Positions 1 through 64,000 of a DNA stretch of 64,000 bases are shown here, in pieces. Source of the stretch: Margaritifera margaritifera (taxonomy: Eukaryota; Mollusca; Bivalvia; Unionida; Margaritiferidae); NCBI GenBank assembly GCA_029931535.1, contig JAQPZY010001240.1:1106001-1170000 (forward strand), given 5' to 3'. The notes under the pieces are model-generated. The model saw nothing but the letters and a program-made list of their open reading frames with translations, did no database searches and was not told the DNA's origin. Made by a program: the position numbers and the translations under genes. How positions within the stretch are numbered: position 1 is the first letter of the stretch; every line of letters begins with the position of its first letter.

Positions 1-56299
<56,299 letters not shown>

Positions 56300-57168
56300 C
56301 TTAAATTAAATTACAAGAAGTAGGATTTTTTTTTTCTCTACAAAAAAACTAATTACAAAAGTCTTATGCTGAATAATACTGATAGATAGCTAGAGAGGCA
56401 TCCTATTGAGAAATCAAATGTGTAAACTGATATTCATGTAGAATAAAATAAATATCTTCATACACAGAGCTATCTTTACATACCTGCTATGTCACTGTAT
56501 ATGTCACATGAAAACACAGGATTTTGGATGCCCAAACACTTCAACACCCTCAGCACTGAACCAAACACAATTTCCCCAAATTGCATCTATTTTTAAATTA
56601 GAGGGGACTTTCTGTCAAGCACTGCTACAAAAGCATCCTTGTAAAGATTATCTGCTGTTAACTTTTAAAAGTTTTTGGAGATAATATATACCTTAAGCAA
56701 GGTAATACCAAGCATAGAACAAGTTTTTATTGCAAAATGCAGAGAACTACCCTTAAAGCTACAATAATAAAGGAAATTTACAGGGCAGGGAAATGATGGG
56801 ATTTATTATTTTTTATGGTCAAGAACACAGTTTGGTACACCAACTAGGAAAATCAAGCAGGACATACCAAAACAAAAAAGAAGCCAGAAATGATATTTAG
56901 ACTAAAAGTGGGGTCTCTGTCAACAAATTGCAATTAAATAAAATAAAAATGATAATGACATAAATATAAAATAAAATAATACAAAAAAGAAACACAATGT
57001 ATAATTAAAAGAGTTATTATTCCCATCAAAAACTGGTCATGCTATAACAGCTTGTTTGTAGTGACATTTCTTGACATTAACAATAGGTTCCAACAATTTT
57101 CTTTCAGCTATTTAACCATTAATTAATCATTTTATATTTTTAAATGTGTAAAATGCCTGTAAAATAAA
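56300..57168. other. Upstream sequence, nothing recognised
   Basis: No promoter could be assigned. Confidence 0.5.
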
Positions 57169-57404
57169 CAGGCAATTATGGATAAATAACTATCTAGACT
57201 TAATATTTTAAATCTGAATTCATTATGAAAAGTCAAGGACTTGTGTCATGCACAATGACCCATGGAACCACAACACTCTCCCGACCCAGGCAATTATGGA
57301 TAAATAACTATCTAGACTTAATATTTTAAATCTGAATTCATTATGAAAAGTCAAGGACTTGTGTCATGCACAATGACCCATGGAACCACAACACTCTCCC
57401 GACC
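57169..57404. repeat. Near-identical 118-bp tandem duplication
   Basis: CAGGCAATTATGGATAAATA through CACTCTCCCGACCC occurs at 57169-57286 and again at 57287-57404, essentially without differences. It is followed by a C-run. Confidence 0.97.
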
Positions 57405-58193
57405 CCCCCCCCCCTTTGAGTCTGAAAAAACAAAATACAACTGTCGAAAATTAGGCAGGTATGTCCTTGTACAAATATTGGATTAAAAGAACATATAATC
57501 AGGAAAAGATTTAGATCAGAAAGTTATGGATCAGAAGATTTTGAAAACATATCTAAGATTGATAGTACAGTCCTACCCACTTATATCGTCATCACTTATG
57601 TCGACAAGCCGCCTATTTCGACAAAAAAGCAAAGTCACGGTCCCTTGGTCTATTATTACTACCAAATTTATCATGCTTATGTCGACGTCGAGATAAAAAA
57701 AAAATGTACATGTCGACAGAAGCCCTTGGTCCCAGCTTGAACAAATTCTTTGTTTTCTAATCATTTATGTCGACAAGCTATCAGTTCCACCCCATACTTT
57801 GTTCAACAATTAGTTGATCTTGCCGCCAAACTTTAATTTTGCCGCCGAATCATTTTTGTCGACAAGCGGCCAGTTCCGACCTGTACTTTGTTCAACAATT
57901 AGTTGATCTTGCCGCCAGGCTTTAATGTCTCGGTGAATTAAAAAACTGGCTTTTGTTTGGTCCTATAAAGTTGGCCTCTCGCGGCGACTTAAATAACACA
58001 TGTATCCTTCATCAAAGCAAGCCGGTTACAATGTTCAATATAAACAATCCACCCTTCATTAAAAAAAATCATCACCAAACTTGAATAAAAGCAATGAAAT
58101 CTGATCAATTGTTGCATTTTCCAAAGTGATCGGTGATTAAAACAAGTTTATTGTGCGGTGAAAGTTTCCTTTTTAACTTTATTTATGTTTACG

Positions 58194-58354
58194 ATGGCTA
58201 CCAACGGCAGCGTAAAACGCAGATTAAATTTACAGTCTGTGGAAACTATGTATATGGCTGTTAAGGAAGTTGAAGGTGGGGCATCTCGCAAAGATGTCTG
58301 TGAAAACTTTTCACTTAAAAATAACACCCTGTCAGGATGGATGATAAACCCAAA
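58194..58354 (+). pseudogene. CENP-B/psq-type HTH N-terminus of a pogo transposase
   Basis: It starts MATNGSVKRRLNLQSVETMY, then MAVKEVEGGASRKDVCENFS and LKNNTLSGWM. The pattern K/R-R..L.....E....V...E.G.S..DV...F....STLS.W is the N-terminal DNA-binding helix-turn-helix of Tigger/CENP-B proteins. It is interrupted after about 53 codons by a palindromic insertion. The DDE domain is absent. Confidence 0.75.
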
Positions 58355-58437
58355 AGTTGTTCTCCACCTTATTTTTTTTTTTTACTGGTGGCGGGCCAGT
58401 AAAAAAAAAAAAAAAAAAAAAAAGGAGGAGAACAACT
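58355..58437. repeat. 83-bp poly-T/poly-A palindrome inserted in the HTH reading frame
   Basis: The left arm AGTTGTTCTCC-ACCTTA-T(12)-ACTGG and right arm CCAGT-A(23)-GGAGGAGAACAACT are inverted copies around a TGGCGGG loop. Confidence 0.9.
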
Positions 58438-59053
58438 TGTTGGTCTAGATGGATGTAAGCTGCTGAGTCTATAAAGAAAGGCTACGTTGAAGGTAAATTA
58501 ATCATATCAGCCGCATATCTCTTGTTCAATTTTATGTACTTTTCACGATGACTTCCGTAAATAAATACATGTTTTAATTTCCCTGTGAATAGCCCCATCC
58601 TCTTGGTAGCCTCAGTAAGATGGGAACATGTATTGTTTCAGGCTTACCAAAATCTAGGCCAATTTAAGTACATGTACATGTACTTTGTAGCATGTTAATA
58701 ACAACTATGCAACCATGTGCTACAGGCGACAATGATTGTCATAGTGAATTGTGTAGACAGATGCATACATTTTCTAACATGAGACCCGTACACTAATTCA
58801 TGGATTTTTCATATACATGCACTTAACGCATTGTGGATTTTATTACACAAAGGTAACCAAAATGTAATTTGTCAATATAGAAGTGTATTTCACACTGGTT
58901 TTGTCTTCATGTACTCAAAATTACCATTGTTTGTTTTCTCAAAGTGTAAATCCTGCTCTCTGATGAAAGGTTACCCCCCCAACACTTATCTCGACATCCG
59001 CTTATGTCGACAATATTTCCTCGAGGATGTCGACATAAACGGGTAGGACTGTA

Positions 59054-60528
59054 CTCCATTTCACCAACCTGAGTGAACAGCATCCATTATTAAGCATTCC
59101 GAAAATTATTATTTAACAAAAAGTATTCTAACGGAAAAAATTTAGGTTTTAGAAGAGCTATTCTAATGGAAAATTTCAAAGATTTTCCATATCTGATATA
59201 TTTGAGATCAGTTGACTGTCAGGAAGACAACAAGCTATCACAGTACCTGTGCTATTGAGACTAGCTCTATACATGCTCATCTATGTCATAAATTTAGTAT
59301 TTCTTGTCTTACTTGTTAAGAAGAGGTAAAATTACAATTTCAATCATTGTTTCATTGTTTATTTGTATTATTTTGTAACATGCTGCAGTAATTTGCTACT
59401 GCCATTTTCCTGACACTCAACCGATTTAAAATATTGTTTTGGTGACAACATTTTATTATATATTCTAACAGACTAAGCTTCCTAGAAGATATATTTGTTT
59501 ACTGTCTGCCAATTTTATCAATATTAGGTTTCTCAATGTCTCCTGTCTTCTGCTGGTGCCTGAAATGATTCTGAACTGATATTAGCACACAACCATGGAC
59601 ATAAGAATTTTAACATTTTAAAATAAAAATTACCGCTGTACAAATAAATATTGTACATTGCACTATTTTGTACAAGCATATTAACACACCAAACTGGACT
59701 AGACAGAAACCTGTGGCCAACTGCAAATACACTTAGTGTCTATCTATATATAGTCCTATACATCAACCTTCCTTTAAGAATAAATGGCATTTTAAACGAT
59801 ATTATTTTGAAGAAAAACAAAGCTGAAAAGTGTATTTACATGATTGACACAAACATCATATAATTCTCTGTCCTATAAAGTAAGACGTGGCAACAATGAC
59901 AGCTATAATGAAGAGGGGGGTCTACAGCATCTGCCCTCCAGTTCAAGTCTCAAAGCTCTCTTCTACCCACTTTGCCAAGGGAACTGGAAGCCAATTTTCA
60001 ATAATATCTCATATCATATCTCGCATAATTGGCAGTTCATAGTATGCTATGGGACACTGTGAGATCATTCAGTAAGTCAGCAACCTACCCTTCTGCCCCT
60101 TCCACCCACCCACCCCCTTAATATCTGGGTCTTACATTGTTGGACTAGGTCTATGGTATATACCTCCTCTATACATAAATCAGATGATCAATTAAAAAAA
60201 TATATAAAATAAATCTTTTGTTTCCAAAGTCATTCATACTTATCCATACTAAGGTGATTGCTCTACTGTAGATTATGGCTCCTTTAATTAACCAGGGCTC
60301 AAATTCAGAAGTAGCAAAAGGCAAACTTGAGGGACCAACCATTTGATTTTCAGGAAGGACGGGAGGGGTATGGGATTTGTTGGGGGGAAAATGTTCAGCA
60401 AATAGCTTGAAAGAAATATTCTCGCTCTGATTTATAGCAACAAAAATAACTATTATAAATAATTATTAAATTAATTCAGGTAAAAGAAAAAATGTCGCGG
60501 CTACGACGAAAATCCCAGGACCCCAACC
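59054..60528. other. Intergenic/upstream sequence, nothing recognised
   Basis: AT-rich sequence with no supported gene. Confidence 0.5.
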
Positions 60529-60661
60529 TAGGGCTGCCACCTGAACAACTTCAAAATAAGGAATACATATGTAAGCCCTTAAGAAATTGACATGCTACAA
60601 AACTACAATTCACTATTTAATACGGAACGGTTCCTTAAAATACTAACAGGTGGCAACCCTA
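60529..60661. mobile_element. 133-bp hAT-type MITE
   Basis: The termini are TAGGGCTGCCACCTG and, on the minus strand, TAGGGTTGCCACCTG. The flanks CCCCAACC (60521-60528) and CCCCAATC (60662-60669) form an 8-bp target-site duplication with one mismatch. Confidence 0.85.
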
Positions 60662-62689
60662 CCCCAATCTCCTTCAAATTAAACGGTCGGTCCCTAAGCT
60701 ATCACCACTTATGAAACTAAATTCAAATATATTGCCATACTTAACAACCACCTTTTGCATTATTGCACTATTTACCTAGATAGACACCCTCCGCTAACAC
60801 TAACGGAGATTCATCAGTAATTAAAGGGGATACTGTAATAAAATCCTAGTCGACAAAGTGCTAAAATTGTACAAACTTGTTCATCTCAACTTGTTTTCAT
60901 TTATTGTACTATATGCACTAAATATATTTTGGTCAATAGAATAGCAGCACTCTCGATATTGTTTTCCTTATTTACAATCCGTCTATATCAGACCAAACCT
61001 TAAACTGTCTTTGCCATTAATTACTTTATAAAATTAAAAACAAAACAGATTTTAACCGCAAAATAAAAACGGTAGATATTGTAAGAAAGGAATCTGCGCT
61101 TGAAGTCGTACCTTACTTGCATTAGGTACAATTTATTAGGGAACGGTGTCAAAGGTTATTGGCTCCATGCAAAATATCTCCCCGGGAAATTTTAGCCCAA
61201 GCGGTTTTGAGGATAGTTCTGCATTGTTTTCTATATAACTTTAAAATAAGTTGAGGGTGGGGATTAAAGTGTGTGTGTGTTTTGAACTGTTAAATTCTAT
61301 TAAATTTGAAACTGACTGCTGGGTTTGAGGGCTCCAGACTCACTGTCAAAGTAAACCAAGTACTGTATTATGTATAGTATGACAATAAATATGTGTACAA
61401 TGCATTTTATTAAAAGTCTGAGAGATGTGGCAAATGTTAGAGAAAGTTGCGAACATTAAGAGATTTCTTCGAAACAGAAAAATATGTTTCTTTCGAGCAT
61501 GACATGCAAAATAATTGAGTTAAATCTACTGGAAAATAATGATACTTGTTTATGATAGCTGCAGGTTTAGTGGGCATGTAAATCTCAACTAGCACCATTG
61601 TTTGTATTTATGAGGACATCAATCTACAGTTAAGGAAGTTTATGTGCTATGCTCAGCATGCTTGTAAAACTGACTTATTTACATCATCAGCAAAACTATT
61701 TACAAGAAGAGATCGCCAGTTCACTTGCTTCTGTGTCGTTTACTCGTGACATTCTTGTTATTTTTAATATTTGTTTTCGTTCTACTAAGCTCCGACGCAT
61801 ACATTTTGTTAATTGGTTTGAGCAACTATAAATTAACTTTGTCTATATACCAATCCATATATATCTATCATCATCATTATCATCATCATCAATGCTTCAG
61901 TTCCCTGGTTATAGAGTGTCTTACATCTTTAATTTATAAACAGTAAGTTGACTTTCAGAGTTATACAAGTTTATTCTTGTTCCAAGTTCATATTTTATTC
62001 CAAACAATAATTTCCCAATTAGTTAAGGCTATAAATAAACTGCATGGTTTTCTTCATTCTCTTAGTAATTAATATAGAACATTTTCTCATTTATTGCTGA
62101 TTGTTCAACCAAAGATAATGTATCCTATACATAAAGTTTCTTTTCAAAATTATATGCATATACATGTAATTACAGTTTACTTACTAAAGTCGTTTACTTC
62201 GCAAGATTCATATCGTACTTTGTATTATAAATAAGTCGTACACACATGTTAATGCGGACTGCATCAATATTTTTAAAACTCTCTCATTGTTCACACAAAT
62301 GGTATACAAATTTATATTTACAGGCTTTCAAAAATGAAATTGACAGACATACAAATCTGGTTTGACTGCCATTCATGGTCGCGCCAACCATAGTTGCTGC
62401 AAATGAAAGTGTTAAAATATGCCCTAATTGTCTGTCTGCATCACTGGAGAATCATTAGACTCGGCATAAAAAAATCAATACAGTATTAGGGACATGGAAG
62501 ATTGCATGTGATTTGTTCAGGTCAACAGACAAGGTCACCGGCTTACACAACAAAGAAGGGGCATTTTTAGAAGACAGTCAATTTTAAAAAGTCTTCTTGC
62601 AGCAGCATACTTTGCTGCTGACAGTGTCTCGGTTAAAGAACATTATTTTCTTTGCGATGAAATCTAATATGTGGAATGAAAACTCCACA
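60662..62689. other. Upstream region, no gene recognised
   Basis: A donor-like ATGCAA|GTAAGG on the minus strand at about 61,113, with CCAAT upstream (about 61,160), is a weak candidate for a non-coding first exon of the host gene. A TCATCA microsatellite is near 61,865. Nothing else was recognised. Confidence 0.35.
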
Positions 62690-63007
62690 AACAAGATCAG
62701 AACATAAAATCTATCATTGGAGAGTGGCATCCCTCACAGAGATGAGGTGGTATTGTGCCGATGGCTTTTAAGACATGTATACCTGACTAATGCATACCTC
62801 CTGAAGGGTGAACCTCGACCAGACTGCATACTCTGCAAGTGTCCGCTGACAGTGTAACAAATTTTTCTTGAGGGTGTCGACTTCCACCCTGTGAGACAAA
62901 GGTTCTTGTTATGTAACTCAATTAAGAACCTTTATGCTAATGTACCACCCGAGAAAATCTTAGAGTGTTTGAGGAAATACAGTTTATATACATGTAACCA
63001 ATTATGA
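62690..63007 (+). pseudogene. LINE ORF2 C-terminal fragment
   Basis: One frame with a single internal stop reads GIPHRDEVVLCRWLLRHVYL, then TNAYLLKGEPRPDCILCKCP and LTV, stop, QIFLEGVDFHPVRQRFLLCN. The H-R-D-E-V-V-L-x-R-L-x-x-G-H-x-Y-L-T-H-x-Y-L-L-x-G-E..C..C...LTV.H order is the conserved tail of jockey/I-type LINE ORF2 proteins (the last His is lost). The fragment is 5'-truncated, as is usual for LINE insertions. Confidence 0.75.
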
Positions 63008-63189
63008 CCACATTATTACAGAATTTTAACATATTTACCTTTTATATTTTATCTTTTAATACTTAATATATGCATTTAGTTGAAAGAGTTTATCTTCCTA
63101 CAAAATTGTGTGCAATTTTTCATTTTTAGAACTTTAATTTTAATTGGCGCCATAAATCCATAATTTTGCAGTCGTAGTTTTCAACGCTT

Positions 63190-63266
63190 ATACATACATA
63201 CATACATACATACATACATACATACATACATACATACATACATACATACATACATACATACATACT
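63190..63266. repeat. (CATA)n microsatellite
   Basis: About 19 perfect tetranucleotide copies. Confidence 0.98.
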
Positions 63267-64000
63267 ACTTTCGGGTGGTAAATAAAGGATAATAAACATT
63301 TCTTGAACATATTTTGGTGTTTCATCACATTTATTTTTCCTCACAAAAGAATCAATTGTTTGGCTAGAATAAATATAATTTATGTAACAAAGTTGAAATA
63401 TTCTACCTGAGAGTTTAAAATTCAGCTGAATATAAAAGGTTGTAAAGAAATCACAGGCCTAAATGTGAAAATAATATTCATATTATTTTTCCATCTGTCC
63501 GCAGATAACAAGAACATATTCCACAAAGCTAATATCAATCGCTTTTTGGAAATCAAACATTTATATCAAAAGGAATAAATATTAACATTTTTCAGTGGCA
63601 ACATTGACAACAATAAATGTTTTCTTCTTATCTCACTGAAGCTTTTTTGACAGTAACATGTATCATCAGTTTTCTAGTGTATGTGCACATGTGTTCTAAG
63701 ATCTTGATCGCATAGAGGAATCTTTCATGAAGCAAACATCCATGATAAAGTATGAAAGAATATAGAATATCGATATAAGTTAAAATATTTCCTGATAGTT
63801 TATCAAACGACTGATGTTTGCAGTTACATATTCTAACTTGAATTTCAAGTCATTTATTAATGAAACCAAAGTATTTCACTTGTAATTTATAAATCAAGGA
63901 GTTCTAACGAAAAGAAGAGAAAAAAGACATAAATGTTTATAAAAAAATTTGAAAAGCTGTGAAAATTCACTTTAATCAGTATACCACCTTCACCAGCGTT
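63267..64000. other. Sequence to window end, nothing recognised
   Basis: AT-rich sequence with no identifiable gene or repeat. Confidence 0.5.

Larger units (their letters stand above)
57568..59051 (+). mobile_element. Pogo/Tigger-like element with TA duplication and HTH fragment
   Basis: The termini are CAGTCCTACCCACTTATATC and, on the minus strand, CAGTCCTACCCGTTTATGTC. TA flanks both sides (57566-57567 and 59052-59053). Subterminal CTTATGTCGACAAGC-type motifs repeat near both ends. An internal direct duplication carries TTTGTTCAACAATTAGTTGA (about 57,796 and 57,889). The plus strand from 58194 encodes a truncated CENP-B-type HTH. This is a 1,484-bp deletion derivative. Confidence 0.92.

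Noticed and set aside
63126..63344. 72-codon minus-strand ORF with YVCM repeats
   Set aside because: Translation of the (CATA)n microsatellite.

Overview
This is a stretch of animal nuclear genome: AT-rich, spliced genes with GT-AG introns, and dense minisatellites, SINEs, cut-and-paste transposon remnants and tyrosine-recombinase retrotransposon remnants. The repeat style fits a mollusc, probably a bivalve: tRNA-SINEs with a conserved animal SINE core, TGACCTTGACCTTTGACC-type repeats, and GGTGAGCTAAT repeat ends. That assignment is an inference. No bacterial genes or CRISPR arrays are present. One host gene dominates. It lies on the minus strand. I traced 15 coding exons from the start codon near 56296 down to a giant exon that runs off the window at base 1. 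All 15 exons have GT and AG sites, and every phase agrees, giving about 1,414 uninterrupted codons. The N-terminus (SAPLAASTVSRDR) resembles the start of vertebrate CEP192, where a Ser-Thr before ARDR is the Polo-kinase docking site. An acidic segment at residues 224-304 sits where CEP192 binds PLK4. I therefore call it a CEP192/SPD-2-like centrosome scaffold with moderate confidence. The C-terminal domains would lie outside the window. Layout from high to low coordinates, in the direction of transcription: 64-57 kb is upstream sequence with a LINE fragment, a hAT MITE with target-site duplication and a 1.5-kb pogo/Tigger element; exon 1 at 56.2 kb; exon 2 at 54 kb; a second pogo element and a 41-bp satellite at 53.8-50 kb; exons 3 and 4 set among 130-150-bp-unit arrays (48-43 kb); exon 5 followed by a 49-bp array; exon 6; a DIRS-like retrotransposon; exon 7 with a 46-bp array against its acceptor; exon 8; two more DIRS-like copies, a foldback element, a DDE transposase remnant, a piggyBac fragment and a hAT element (32.7-20.6 kb); exon 9; exon 10 with two degenerate or alternative duplicates; exon 11; another DIRS-like copy; a 33-bp minisatellite open on both strands; exon 12; a hAT-like element; exons 13 and 14; and the 2.4-kb exon 15. 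No new multi-gene system is evident. The best leads are the duplicated, phase-compatible exon at 18.34-18.71 kb, the tandem arrays next to splice sites, a 49-bp array whose every unit mimics a mini-exon, and a poly-T/poly-A palindrome inserted in a pogo transposase.
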